Source: Fulvitalea axinellae
GTDB lineage: Bacteria > Bacteroidota > Bacteroidia > Cytophagales > Cyclobacteriaceae
Length of the DNA: 64,000 nt
Reading direction: 5' to 3'
Assembly (NCBI RefSeq): GCF_036492835.1
Contig: NZ_AP025314.1
Span: 1,736,001 to 1,800,000 of the forward strand
The translations under genes and the position numbers were made by a program. The notes under the pieces were generated by a model. That model had not been told where the DNA came from. It worked only from the letters and a program-made list of their open reading frames with translations, and ran no database searches. Positions 56,501 through 64,000 of the stretch are shown here, one piece after another (position 1 is the stretch's first letter; each line of letters begins with the position of its first letter).

Positions 56501-57061
56501 GAATACCAAGATAGCGGTTTTAGGGGCCGTTACGGTGTATTTCCCTTCCAAGTCTGTAGCGGTACCTTGTCCAGTGCCTTTAATGACGACGTTGACGCCA
56601 GGAAGAGGCTCGCCGTTTTCATCCGTGATTATACCTGAAACGTTAGTGCCTTTCTGTTGGCGCAGTGAATTCTCATATCGTAGTTTTTCTAACCATTCTT
56701 TGTCTTGATTTAGGTAAATGTTGTCATTGATGCGCTTGAAGCCAATCCCTGTCTGTTGAGATATTCCTATAAAAATCTCTACCAAGGACGTACCGTCTAA
56801 ATCCTTTTCGATTATAAAGGTGTCATCCACTAGGTCTCGGCTGTAAATGAACGAAAAACCTGTTTCGCGTTCTATGCGGCTGAAAACCTGCTTGAGGGAC
56901 ATGTTGCGCGAGCGGAGCTCCACAAACGTCTCGTTAAGACTCTTGTTTTGTGCGTTCCCGTCTTTAGCGAGCAGTACGTTCAAAAAAACAAGTTGCAAAA
57001 CAAGACCAAAAATGGCTAGTCTAGACATAAACCAAATTTGCCTTAGTAATTTAACTTTCAT
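53597..57061 (-). CDS. SusC/RagA TonB-linked outer membrane protein with STN domain
   Basis: A 1154-residue outer membrane importer. After the signal (to GNAQN) a Secretin/TonB N-terminal (STN) domain (about 45-115, MSLKQVFSRIERETGFSFIY), then a carboxypeptidase-regulatory-like domain (NVSGIITDENGEPLPGVNVV), the plug (about 215-340, IRGNSSFEGKNSPLWVIDGV) and the barrel (VVTAFGLEREKKSLGYSV is the conserved linker). The STN domain is the mark of SusC proteins that signal to an anti-sigma factor; FecR and sigma genes lie upstream. It imports large glycans together with SusD using TonB. Confidence 0.95.
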   Translation of the reverse strand: MKVKLLRQIWFMSRLAIFGLVLQLVFLNVLLAKDGNAQNKSLNETFVELRSRNMSLKQVFSRIERETGFSFIYSRDLVDDTFIIEKDLDGTSLVEIFIGISQQTGIGFKRINDNIYLNQDKEWLEKLRYENSLRQQKGTNVSGIITDENGEPLPGVNVVIKGTGQGTATDLEGKYTVTAPKTAILVFQSIGYKPQEIAVGNQTQINLQLEPDTQQLNEVVVTAFGLEREKKSLGYSVQEIKAEGMAEVRSENVTSSLAGKVAGLQIGESSAGMGSGIRVTIRGNSSFEGKNSPLWVIDGVPFEDTGAQSSKISSSRWNTNDGGNSMIDLNPDDIENISVLKGPNAAALYGSRAANGVILVTTKSAKKTDGLRLELNTNFQTREAFDFFERQNVYGQGLGGNFDVNGLKSWGAKMEGQMIDSWRDPGKQVQYLPHDQAEDFFETGYSITNSMVLASGNEKRSFRFSAMDSDNEGISPYHRLHKNSLSLDLNQKFGKLNLRFKTTYMRNTQRAKESLGYGGDMLTFVTMPRNMRPEDLRRSEDENGMMVFYNKKKGTNDPYYRKGGGKNSKNRIIALINANYQVNDWLSARGRVSVDRRFNDKYNYNKPATPEEFASVGWGTYTESYTKGTSVNADVLLTAKKDINDFSFSGSVGSALTYQDQHTVTAKASEMQSKGLYSLNFGVAEKPSESQTEKEIQSILAFGQVGYKNYAFLDLTARNDWSSALPNAYDKGYFYWSANASLSVSDILEDNGMEMPNWFTYAKVRASYAEVGNDTDAYRVHVYVDNYKNAQGNQLMVKDYPSQSKFDDIKPEITTSKEVGLDMRFFQNRLGLDFTWYTKSTKNQIMSIQRAASSGYSSQFINAGEIQNNGIELSLNATPVKSGDFTWDLGFNFSRNKDKIIDLYTDAFGNEVTEKSLYGGDNLKIYAIEGGGFGELYGTSFSRTPEGQTIVNANGTPIIDRNKSTASGKNFGNINPDWIGSASTQLNYKGFYLSALINIKQGGLIYSYTESFAAHHGTSTATLPHREGGLIVPNSVVKSGEGYVPNTTPITAEQYWVAVTPTSGRQAVVDEFIHDASYVQLKEVSVGYNFSKKLLKKTPLKSARLSFVATNLGFISKEAPGSPFGFSSSLTGQAIEVSGLPLTRTYGFNLNVKF

Positions 57062-57104
57062 ACATTACAATGTTTTTGGTGTAAAAAATGATCAAAAACG
57101 CCCT

Positions 57105-57180
57105 GTGCCAACCTTCCGGACTCCTACATCTTTGGGTTGGTACGGGGATCTTCGACAAGCCGTTCGCTTGTCTTTTTTTA
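57105..57180 (+). ncRNA. Candidate cis-antisense sRNA 3' end in the susC leader
   Basis: On the plus strand, opposite to susC, two hairpins lie in a row: GTGCCAACC (57105-57113) pairs with GGTTGGTAC (57135-57143, one G-U), then GACAAGC (57154-57160) pairs with GCTTGTC (57166-57172), followed by TTTTTTT (57173-57179). This is a good intrinsic terminator, but no plus-strand gene lies upstream. It would end a short RNA antisense to the susC 5' leader. In Bacteroides fragilis, such antisense RNAs repress PULs, including the N-glycan Don system (family knowledge). A plus-strand promoter was not found. Confidence 0.4.
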
Positions 57181-57212
57181 TGTCTGGATTCGTATTTTCT
57201 TTTTGTAAAAAT

Positions 57213-57256
57213 GGAAAGGCTACAGGCACATGCGCCCTAAATCAGGAAGCCTTTTG
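57213..57256 (-). terminator. Terminator of the sigma-FecR operon
   Basis: AAAGGCT pairs with AGCCTTT, with an inner GGC/GCC region; T-rich on the minus side (CCATTTTT). It separates the regulatory pair from susC. Confidence 0.6.
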
Positions 57257-57307
57257 CTTTTTGTCCGTAAGATGGACTGGGATGCGTTGGGGCAAAACGT
57301 TCTGAGC

Positions 57308-58372
57308 CTAACGCCTTTTGCTTAAAAACACTTTCTTGTTTTTGTGGTCGATGCGATAGTCGAATTTCATCGAGAACACCAAGCCGTCCAGCACTTCCGC
57401 CAACGACTTGCCTTTGTACTCTCCGTTGATTCTTCCGGGCAGGTCTTTTTGTTCTTTCGGAATTTCGAAACTATAGCCGTACCACCGTTCGAGCTCGCTG
57501 AGCACATGCTTTAGCGATGCGTCTTTGAACAGTATGGTATTGTTTTTCCAGGGAATGTTTAGGTTGGGGACATGTTTTTTCGTGTAGTTCCCCGTGTTTT
57601 TTTCGTATCGGATAACTTCATTTGGCGTAAGGTGAGCCACAAACGAGTTGTCTTTCTCCGGGCTGTTGGCGGTAATTACCTTCCCGGTCATTACGGCAAC
57701 CTGGATTTCGTCCTCATCCGAGAAAGACCTCACGTTAAAAGAGGTGCCGACTACCGTTATTGTCATATCACCGGACTGTACTGTGAACGGGGTTCCGTTC
57801 ATTTTCCGAACTTCGAAAAACGCCTCTCCGTTTAGGAGGCGGACTTGCCTGTTGGCCGTAAACGCTTTTTGGTAACTGACAGAACTTCCGGAGTTAAGAC
57901 GGATTTTGCTTTTGTCGGGAAGGGTGATAATGAGTTTCTTTCCGAAAGGAACCTGCTTGGTAATCCAAACGGGTGCCGGAGCTTTGGCTAGCTCTTGCTC
58001 CTTGTCGACGGACCAAAGGAACCATCCGCAAAGAATAACGCTTGCCGCAACGGATATCCATTTCCAAATCGGTTGTTTGCGTGTAACGGTGTTTGTTTTT
58101 ACATCTCTTTCCGAATGCCTGTTCGATTCCTGATTTTTATGTGAAAGAATCTTCAATAGTGATTCCTCAAATTCTTCTTCGCTGGGGCTAAGTTTTTCCG
58201 CCCGAAGTTTGAGTAACATCTCTTTTGCCAATAGCGCTTCCCGCAGATTGTCGGGATTTGTAAGCAACCAATCGTGGAAAAAACTCGATTTTTCCTCGTC
58301 GGGTTCTTTTACCCAATCGATAAAATCCGGGTCCAGCAAAAAATCCTCTATATCGTAAGAATTGTATTTCAT
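57308..58372 (-). CDS. FecR-family anti-sigma factor
   Basis: A 354-residue single-pass inner-membrane protein. The cytoplasmic N-terminal part (about 1-90) binds sigma; a membrane helix lies at about 103-120 (WISVAASVILCGWFLW). The periplasmic FecR domain (about 140-260) contains LPDKSKIRLNSGSSVSY and EAFFEVRKMNGTPFTVQSG, and the C-terminal DUF4974/STN-like part (about 280-354) contains SLKHVLSELERWYGYSFEI. It receives the SusC-STN signal and releases the ECF sigma, probably after proteolysis by RseP-like enzymes. It follows the sigma gene by 58 nt. Confidence 0.93.
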   Translation of the reverse strand: MKYNSYDIEDFLLDPDFIDWVKEPDEEKSSFFHDWLLTNPDNLREALLAKEMLLKLRAEKLSPSEEEFEESLLKILSHKNQESNRHSERDVKTNTVTRKQPIWKWISVAASVILCGWFLWSVDKEQELAKAPAPVWITKQVPFGKKLIITLPDKSKIRLNSGSSVSYQKAFTANRQVRLLNGEAFFEVRKMNGTPFTVQSGDMTITVVGTSFNVRSFSDEDEIQVAVMTGKVITANSPEKDNSFVAHLTPNEVIRYEKNTGNYTKKHVPNLNIPWKNNTILFKDASLKHVLSELERWYGYSFEIPKEQKDLPGRINGEYKGKSLAEVLDGLVFSMKFDYRIDHKNKKVFLSKRR

Positions 58373-58430
58373 ATTTCGGCGTCTTGGTTATAGAAGAACA
58401 GACTACCTTTTTTCCATCGTTTTTTTGCCG

Positions 58431-59108
58431 TTAATTTTCAAATAAATTTCCGGTCCATGCTATTGTGCTCATTATCAATAACATGTCCCGTAAAGATTTT
58501 AAGGATTTGTATAACAGGTTTTGGGCTGACTTCTCATTGGTAAAGCTCATCAATTCCGCAATCTCAGGAATAGTTAGCCCTTCCAGATAGTAGCAATAGA
58601 TGATTTCCCGTTGCTTTTTGCTCAGTTTCTTCAGCGCGGCATTGACTCTAGCCATATTTTCTTTAGTCATGGCCCTTTCGATCATCAGCTGTTCGGTAGA
58701 GAGGTTGAGCTTAAAGTCATAACCAGCGTAGTTTTCGGCGGATTCCTTCGCCTGCATTCTCTGGTAATGCTTCAGTTTCTGTATGATGGATATTTTGACA
58801 GACCGGAAGAGGTAAAACTTAATGGAGCTGACATCCGCCAATCTTTCGCGTTTCTGCATCAACTCGATAAACAGGTCGTGGATTGAGTCGCTGATAATCT
58901 CCCGGTCTTTGGTGAACTGGCTGGCATAATGATAAAGGCTGTGGTAAAATTTCTTGTATATGTATACAAGGGCCACCTCGCTGCCTGCCTTGAATTCTTG
59001 CCAAATTTCGGCTTCCTTTTTTTCTGGTATAGGAACCGTATGGTCATAGGAGCAGTCGCTTCTGGAGGGAAGCGTAATCATTGGCGGTTTGCTTTGCGTT
59101 TCTTCCAT
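58431..59108 (-). CDS. ECF-type RNA polymerase sigma factor
   Basis: A 225-residue sigma-70 family member. Region 2 is around residues 45-110 (HSLYHYASQFTKDREIISD, SIHDLFIELMQKRERL) and region 4 around 150-205 (LSKKQREIIYCYYLEGLTI, PEIAELMSFTNEKSAQNLL). An N-terminal extension of about 30 residues is unlike the shortest ECF factors. It should drive the SusC/SusD operon and perhaps itself, under control of the FecR protein downstream. Confidence 0.93.
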   Translation of the reverse strand: MEETQSKPPMITLPSRSDCSYDHTVPIPEKKEAEIWQEFKAGSEVALVYIYKKFYHSLYHYASQFTKDREIISDSIHDLFIELMQKRERLADVSSIKFYLFRSVKISIIQKLKHYQRMQAKESAENYAGYDFKLNLSTEQLMIERAMTKENMARVNAALKKLSKKQREIIYCYYLEGLTIPEIAELMSFTNEKSAQNLLYKSLKSLRDMLLIMSTIAWTGNLFEN

Positions 59109-59767
59109 TTGGGGTCGGTTTTGAAAAAAATGGGCTTAAAGCGAGTTTCCCTTGTTTCGAGAACGTTTACGGAAATTAGCTGAGGTTTTGCAGACGCATC
59201 CGTAAAAACTATAAGTCATCCTTCTCATTATGTTGTTGAATGGCATAGGCCATAGCCTCCATATAGCCGGCTTGGTTGGCTAATGAAAAACAGCGTTAGG
59301 ATATTCCGATGTGGTGGTGTGTGTAGGCTTTGGGCCAGTATATATCCTAAATTTTAGTAGTCGTATTGGTTTCTAGCTAAAAGTAACCGACCGAAAGGTA
59401 AAAACTGAAAAGCAAAGAAGCAAGTGTTGCACTGTGCGGGCAAATGGATTAAATCAAAAATGCTGTTCAATGTTGAAATATATGAAGCTTCTGTTTTTTA
59501 TGGTAATATTCTCCGATAATTCCCTGGATGTGACTTTTTTCGAATAAAAATAGAGTTATAGGGCAAGCTCGAGGAGCTGTGGAGATTGTTGAAGCCTCTG
59601 TTTTGTTTTTTTTAAGAAATGACTCGGCGGTTTGTGTTTGGTTTGGGGGGAGTCGTATCCAGTTGCGAATTCTATTAAAAATTGGAAATAAGATTTTCTG
59701 ATTAACTGGGCGTTATTCTGATGGAAGATGTTTATATATGACAAAAAGTAATATTGGCATTAGTTTT
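59109..59767. other. 659-bp intergenic region between the sigma gene and a GNAT gene
   Basis: No convincing gene. An 8-bp inverted repeat TTTACGGA/TCCGTAAA (59166-59173 and 59199-59206) lies about 58 bp upstream of the sigma start and could be an operator. A minus frame at 59556-59744 has no supporting features. The rest is AT-rich. Confidence 0.45.
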
Positions 59768-60223
59768 TCATTTGGGTCGTGTGTTGTTTAGTATCATGTC
59801 AATATGAGGAATCCCGTCTTCTAAATACGGTGATGTTATGGCTTTGAATCCGAAGCTTTTATAAAAATCCTTAAGGTAATTTTGCGCTTGGATTTTAATG
59901 GAGTCGCACCCCCACCGGTTAATGATAAAATCGAGGCAACCACTCATCAAGACCTTTCCGTACCCGTGCTTGCGCTGATCTTGTCGAACGACAAACCGCC
60001 CGATTGAAGCTTCAGGGTAGGAGATGTTTTCGGGTAAAAGGCGGGCGTAGGCCACCAATTCCCCTTTTTTCCAGCAAAGGACGTGGAGGCTTTTTTGGTC
60101 TTTGTCGTCCAGCTCGGGATAAGGGCATTCCTGCTCGACGACAAACACGTCGACGCGAAGTTTGATTATAGCGTAAAGTTCGTCAAGGCTTAGCTCCCGG
60201 AATGACTTGATCTCGATTTCCAT
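59768..60223 (-). CDS. GNAT family acetyltransferase, ElaA-type
   Basis: A 151-residue GNAT protein of the ElaA group. Motifs: LYAIIKLRVDVFVVEQECPYPELD (read in parts), IGRFVVRQDQRKHGYGKVLM (the CoA loop), and KIQAQNYLKDFYKSFGF. Start at the ATG of MEIEIKSF (60223); a TTG at 60256 would add 11 residues. Substrate unknown; ElaA-like proteins are considered small-molecule acetyltransferases. It is followed at 60.3 kb by a nitronate monooxygenase transcribed the same way. Confidence 0.88.
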   Translation of the reverse strand: MEIEIKSFRELSLDELYAIIKLRVDVFVVEQECPYPELDDKDQKSLHVLCWKKGELVAYARLLPENISYPEASIGRFVVRQDQRKHGYGKVLMSGCLDFIINRWGCDSIKIQAQNYLKDFYKSFGFKAITSPYLEDGIPHIDMILNNTRPK

Positions 60224-60338
60224 TTGCGGACATTTTGGATGTCGCAATTTAACCAAAAAACGATGTTTTAACCGCTTTTTAATTAGTTTTCATCGGACAG
60301 ACCAATCCACTACAGTTTTTCTTTTTACAAATCCGGGG

Positions 60339-61298
60339 CTATTCAGCGCTTTTCGTAAGTTGGACTACTATATCCCGTAAAGGTACAATTGCCTTGACGT
60401 AATCAATTGACGGCCCTGCGCACCATACGGTTTTATAGGTGGCGGAAAAGGCCGCTTTGCGCAAAGCGCTCATACCACGATAGAAGGTAAGGGTCTTTAT
60501 GGTTTTTTTAAGAAAAGGGAGGCTGTGCGAGAGAGTTTCGAGTAAGTTTCTTTCCGTTCCGATCTTTTCCACGTAAGGGGTTTTGATAATCGTACACGAT
60601 ACGCCCGATAGCTTTTTGGTGGTCACAATGTCACCCGAGCCATAATCGATAACGGCCTTTTTGTATTCCGCCGAAACGGGAGACTCTTCGCAAGCGATAA
60701 ACGGACTGCCTATTGATACGCCGCAAGCGCCAAGGTTCAACATACGCTGGACTCCTTCGGAATCACCTACACCTCCGGCGGAAATCACGGGAAGGTTTGT
60801 TTCGGACTTGAGCGTCGGGATCAGCTCTTCGGGCGAGTATGGACCCAAATGTCCGCCGGCTTGGTTATTTACGGCTATCAACGCGTCGGCCAAGGCTTCC
60901 TCTGCTTTTCGGGCGTGTTTGCTGTCTATTACGTCGCAGAAGACTTTGATGCCTTCGGGTTTGCATGACTCCACTATTCCCGAAGGATCGCCCAAAGAAG
61001 TGATTACGAAATCTGGTTGGTGGCGGAGGCAGGCGAGTAACTGTTCGTTTAGAAGGGGATTGGATCGGTTTACAATCAGATTCACGCCCCAAGCGCCACC
61101 TTCGGTTTTTGCCTGTTCCAGTTCCTGTAGCGCCAGCTCAAAGCCTTCGATGGTTCTGAAATTGTGGGCGGGAATCGCTCCCGCAATGCCGGCTTTCATC
61201 GCTTCTTTTACCATTTTGGTGTTGGTTACCAGAAACATGGGAGCCATAATGATAGGGTGTTTGATGTTCAGGATTTCAGAGAGGGAAGGGTTGTTCAT
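60339..61298 (-). CDS. Nitronate monooxygenase (2-nitropropane dioxygenase family)
   Basis: A 319-residue FMN-dependent TIM-barrel enzyme. HPIIMAPMFLVTN, WGVNLIV, NNQAGGHLGPYS (the NQAGGH motif is the FMN/active-site His), LPVISAGGVGDSEGV and LGACGVSIGSPFIACEES are family signatures. It oxidises alkyl nitronates such as propionate 3-nitronate, probably for detoxification (family knowledge). It diverges from menD and appears monocistronic. Confidence 0.88.
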   Translation of the reverse strand: MNNPSLSEILNIKHPIIMAPMFLVTNTKMVKEAMKAGIAGAIPAHNFRTIEGFELALQELEQAKTEGGAWGVNLIVNRSNPLLNEQLLACLRHQPDFVITSLGDPSGIVESCKPEGIKVFCDVIDSKHARKAEEALADALIAVNNQAGGHLGPYSPEELIPTLKSETNLPVISAGGVGDSEGVQRMLNLGACGVSIGSPFIACEESPVSAEYKKAVIDYGSGDIVTTKKLSGVSCTIIKTPYVEKIGTERNLLETLSHSLPFLKKTIKTLTFYRGMSALRKAAFSATYKTVWCAGPSIDYVKAIVPLRDIVVQLTKSAE

Positions 61299-61495
61299 GG
61301 CGGAAGCGTTTTGTCTGTGAATAAAAATTCGGGCGCTTAATCGAAAGTCCGTAAGGCTTAATACGCAAAAAAGGAACCCGCGAAGGCCTTCCTTAGCTAT
61401 TTTTCCTGAAAAAAAGGCCGATCATTTCTTAAATTGCCTGCCGATACGCCCAAAGGCTTGTAGCTCCGGGCGTTTTGTACCGATTTTTATACCGA

Positions 61496-63211
61496 ATGAT
61501 TCTACAACCGATCATAGATATTGCCTCGGTTTGCGCCGGAAAGGGCGTTGACGACTTTGTGCTTTCGCCCGGGTCGCGTTGCGCGCATTTGACAATTGCG
61601 ATGGTCCGGCATCCGGATATCAATACCCGAACCGTGTCCGACGAGCGCGCGGCGGGTTTTATGGCGCTTGGTTTGGCGCAGAGAAAAGGACGAGCCATGG
61701 GGCTTGTGTGTACTTCAGGCTCGGCGGCGTACAACTATTCGCCGGCCGTTTCGGAGGCGTTTTACCAACGTATTCCGCTTTTGGTCCTCACTGCCGACCG
61801 TCCGCCGGAGTGGATTGGCCAACAGGACGGGCAGACGATTAGCCAGCCCGGCTTGTTCGGAAAACACGTAAAGGCTTCCTTTGATTTGCCTTCCGACTAC
61901 TCTCATCCGGACGCTGAGTGGCACGTTAACCGCACGATTAACGAAGCGATTAATTTGGCGAACAGCTATCCGCAAGGTCCAGTACACGTAAACGTGCCGA
62001 TTCGCGAACCCTTTTATCCCGAAGCGGACGAGAAAATCAGTTTCTCTAAGCCGAGAATAGTGGAGGAGCAAGCGGGCGTGCCTCGCCTGACGGTTGAGCA
62101 AACTGCCGATTTGGCTAGCGAAATCGAAAAGTTCGGCAAAGTGCTGGTAGTAGCCGGACAGGAAAGGCGATCCGAAGCGGGACTTAAAGCCGTTTCCGCA
62201 TTTTCGCATTGTTGGGGCGTACCCGTTTTGGCCGATGTGATTTCGAATATGCATGCGGTACCCAACACCGTGCGTTTGCATGACGCGTTTCTAATCAAGC
62301 AGGATCTGGAACTTAAAGAAACTCTTCGCCCTGATCTGATTATCACTTTCGGGAAATCGGTAATCAGTAAGCAAGCGAAGCTTTTCCTCAGGAAAAACAA
62401 GCCTGTCGAGCACTGGCATATCCAGGAATCGGGAGACGTGGCCGATACATTCCAGTCCCTGACTAGAGTGATTCGGGCCAATCCTTATGAGCTTTTGTGG
62501 GAACTTTCCCGCAGGGTAAAAACTCCGATGACGGAAAATTACCTCAACGCTTGGCTACAGGAAGATAAACTCACCGCCGAATTGGGAAAAACATACTTTG
62601 ATAATGCTCCCGATTTCTCGGATTTCTCCGCTTTGGATAAAGTGTGGAAAGCCTTTCCCGAAGAGATTGACCTGCACCTTTCCAATAGCATGAGTGTCCG
62701 TTGGGGTAATTATTTGGGTGTAACCTCTGCGGAAACGGAAGTTTTTGCCAACAGGGGCACCAGCGGTATAGACGGTTGTACCGGCACCGCCGTAGGCTCG
62801 GCTTGGGGAACGGAGCGTTTGAACGTATTGGTGACCGGCGACTTGGCCTTTTTCTACGACCGAAACGCCTTTTGGCACAACTATCCGCCCCGAAACCTAA
62901 AGGTGATTCTGATAAACAACCACGCCGGAGGCATCTTCGGTATGATCGACGGGCCGGCTAGGCAAGACGAATGCGCCGAATATTTCGAAACCTATCAGGC
63001 CCAAAGCGCGGAGAATACGGCGAAAGATTTTAACTTGGAATACCGTTTCGCCGACAGTTACGAAAGCTTGGACAAAGCTCTCGGCGGTTTTTTCCAAATA
63101 GGAAATAAGCCGGGCATACTGGAAATCAGAACCGAAAAGGCCCTGAACCGCAAGGTGTTCGACGGATATAAAAACATGATAAAAACAACGGGAACCGCTC
63201 AAAAGGCTTAG
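61496..63211 (+). CDS. menD: 2-succinyl-5-enolpyruvyl-6-hydroxy-3-cyclohexene-1-carboxylate synthase
   Basis: A 571-residue ThDP enzyme of menaquinone synthesis, combining isochorismate and 2-oxoglutarate. The N-terminal block has FVLSPGSRCAHLT and the ThDP glutamate E50 (TVSDERAAGFMALG); the central DRPPEWIGQQDGQTI; the C-terminal ThDP-binding GDLAFFYDRNAFW and LINNHAGGIFGMID. Start at the ATG 61496; a TTG 21 nt upstream is less likely. Co-transcribed with menB, 36 nt downstream. Confidence 0.96.
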   Translation: MILQPIIDIASVCAGKGVDDFVLSPGSRCAHLTIAMVRHPDINTRTVSDERAAGFMALGLAQRKGRAMGLVCTSGSAAYNYSPAVSEAFYQRIPLLVLTADRPPEWIGQQDGQTISQPGLFGKHVKASFDLPSDYSHPDAEWHVNRTINEAINLANSYPQGPVHVNVPIREPFYPEADEKISFSKPRIVEEQAGVPRLTVEQTADLASEIEKFGKVLVVAGQERRSEAGLKAVSAFSHCWGVPVLADVISNMHAVPNTVRLHDAFLIKQDLELKETLRPDLIITFGKSVISKQAKLFLRKNKPVEHWHIQESGDVADTFQSLTRVIRANPYELLWELSRRVKTPMTENYLNAWLQEDKLTAELGKTYFDNAPDFSDFSALDKVWKAFPEEIDLHLSNSMSVRWGNYLGVTSAETEVFANRGTSGIDGCTGTAVGSAWGTERLNVLVTGDLAFFYDRNAFWHNYPPRNLKVILINNHAGGIFGMIDGPARQDECAEYFETYQAQSAENTAKDFNLEYRFADSYESLDKALGGFFQIGNKPGILEIRTEKALNRKVFDGYKNMIKTTGTAQKA

Positions 63212-63247
63212 GCCCGAGTTCGTTTCCCCCATACTTTTATATAAGCA

Positions 63248-64000
63248 ATGGAACTAAAATACGACTGGAAGACCATTAAGGAATACGAAGACATTCTGTT
63301 CCAAGAGTTTGAAGGCATAGCCCGTATCAGCATTAACCGCCCTAGGGTACACAACGCCTTCCGTCCGCAGACGGTAAACGAGATGATCGACGCGATGCAC
63401 TACTGCCGTGAGAGTCCGGACGTACGTGTGATCGTATTCACTGGCGAAGGCGGAAAAGCCTTCTGTAGCGGTGGAGACCAAAGCGTTCGCGGACATGGTG
63501 GCTACGTAGGCGAGGACACTGTGCCGCGTCTTAACGTGCTTGACCTGCAGAAGATGATCCGTTCTATCCCTAAACCCGTAATGGCGGCCGTAGCCGGATG
63601 GGCTATCGGTGGCGGACACGTACTGCATGTGGTATGTGACCTCTCTATCGCGGCGGAGAACGCGCGCTTCGGACAGACGGGTCCTAAAGTGGGTAGCTTC
63701 GACGGAGGCTTCGGCGCTTCGTACTTGGCTCGCTGCGTTGGGCAGAAAAAAGCCCGTGAGATCTGGTACCTCTGCGACCAGTACGATGCTCAGGAAGCTT
63801 TGGACATGGGCCTTGTAAACAAGGTTGTGCCATTGGAAGGGTTGGAAGAGGAATACGTATCATGGGGACGCAAGATGATCAAGCGCAGTCCTATGGCGCT
63901 TCGTATGCTCAAGTCGGCCTTTAACGCTGAGCTTGACGGACAGGCCGGTATTCAGGAATTGGCAGGAAACGCCACTTTGCTGTACTACTTGTCGGACGAG
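63248..64000 (+). CDS. menB: 1,4-dihydroxy-2-naphthoyl-CoA synthase, cut by window end
   Basis: The first 251 codons of a crotonase-fold enzyme that closes the naphthoquinone ring of o-succinylbenzoyl-CoA. Start ATG 63248. Motifs: [36 protein letters not shown] (oxyanion hole and the GGDQ motif of MenB), [31 protein letters not shown], and [15 protein letters not shown]. No stop occurs before the window edge. It is immediately downstream of menD, consistent with a men operon. Confidence 0.95.
   Translation, partial: MELKYDWKTIKEYEDILFQEFEGIARISINRPRVHNAFRPQTVNEMIDAMHYCRESPDVRVIVFTGEGGKAFCSGGDQSVRGHGGYVGEDTVPRLNVLDLQKMIRSIPKPVMAAVAGWAIGGGHVLHVVCDLSIAAENARFGQTGPKVGSFDGGFGASYLARCVGQKKAREIWYLCDQYDAQEALDMGLVNKVVPLEGLEEEYVSWGRKMIKRSPMALRMLKSAFNAELDGQAGIQELAGNATLLYYLSDE

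Noticed and set aside
59556..59744. Small minus ORF in the gap before the GNAT gene
   Set aside because: No promoter, ribosome site or recognisable motif; AT-rich chance frame.
1..64000. tRNA or rRNA genes
   Set aside because: No T-loop-like GTTCGAATC in a cloverleaf context, and no ribosomal RNA sequence was recognised.

Overview
The window reads as chromosomal DNA of a marine-type Bacteroidota, probably Cytophagales (inference). Seen directly: a SusC/SusD pair, an ECF-sigma/FecR pair, a type IX secretion (T9SS) C-terminal sorting tail, a PorE-like protein, an SpmA-SpmB fusion, and several promoters with the Bacteroidota -7 element TAnnTTTG. No tRNA, rRNA or CRISPR was recognised.

Layout. 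1-0.9 kb: the 5' part of an IS5-type transposase (minus strand, cut by the window edge) beside an ORF remnant it may have interrupted. 0.96-31 kb: mostly housekeeping or single-function genes: an EmrAB-type efflux operon with a DUF423 gene, bioB with an unusual structured leader, a fatty acid hydroxylase, an SpmA/B fusion, a GH3 enzyme followed by dxr and rseP, topA, pckA, an Omp85-like protein, a PatB/MalY aminotransferase, ComEC, an LpoB/COG3014 lipoprotein pair, queE with a PorE-like OmpA protein, and thioredoxin. 31-40 kb: accA, an MBL-fold hydrolase, a patatin, a PlsC-type acyltransferase, a Cache-HAMP-GAF sensor with no output domain, and a TonB-dependent receptor.

40-59 kb looks like one glycan-use region. 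Minus strand: ECF sigma, FecR anti-sigma, SusC, SusD, GH2 and a large multidomain GH85 endo-beta-N-acetylglucosaminidase with a T9SS tail. Plus strand: an AraC regulator, an anaerobic sulfatase maturase (anSME) and a serine-type sulfatase. The likely substrate is an N-glycan or GlcNAc-containing, possibly sulfated, host glycan. Sigma/FecR probably senses import through SusC; the exported GH85 releases the glycan, SusCD imports it, GH2 and the anSME-activated sulfatase trim it. 59.7-64 kb: a GNAT, a nitronate monooxygenase, and menD-menB (menB runs off the window).

Two non-coding structures stand out. Between a HU-like gene and the sulfatase lies an array of about twelve degenerate units spaced exactly 22 bp apart (43237-43500). 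Just upstream of susC, on the opposite strand, is a two-hairpin structure ending in a U-tract (57105-57180) that resembles the 3' end of a cis-antisense sRNA.
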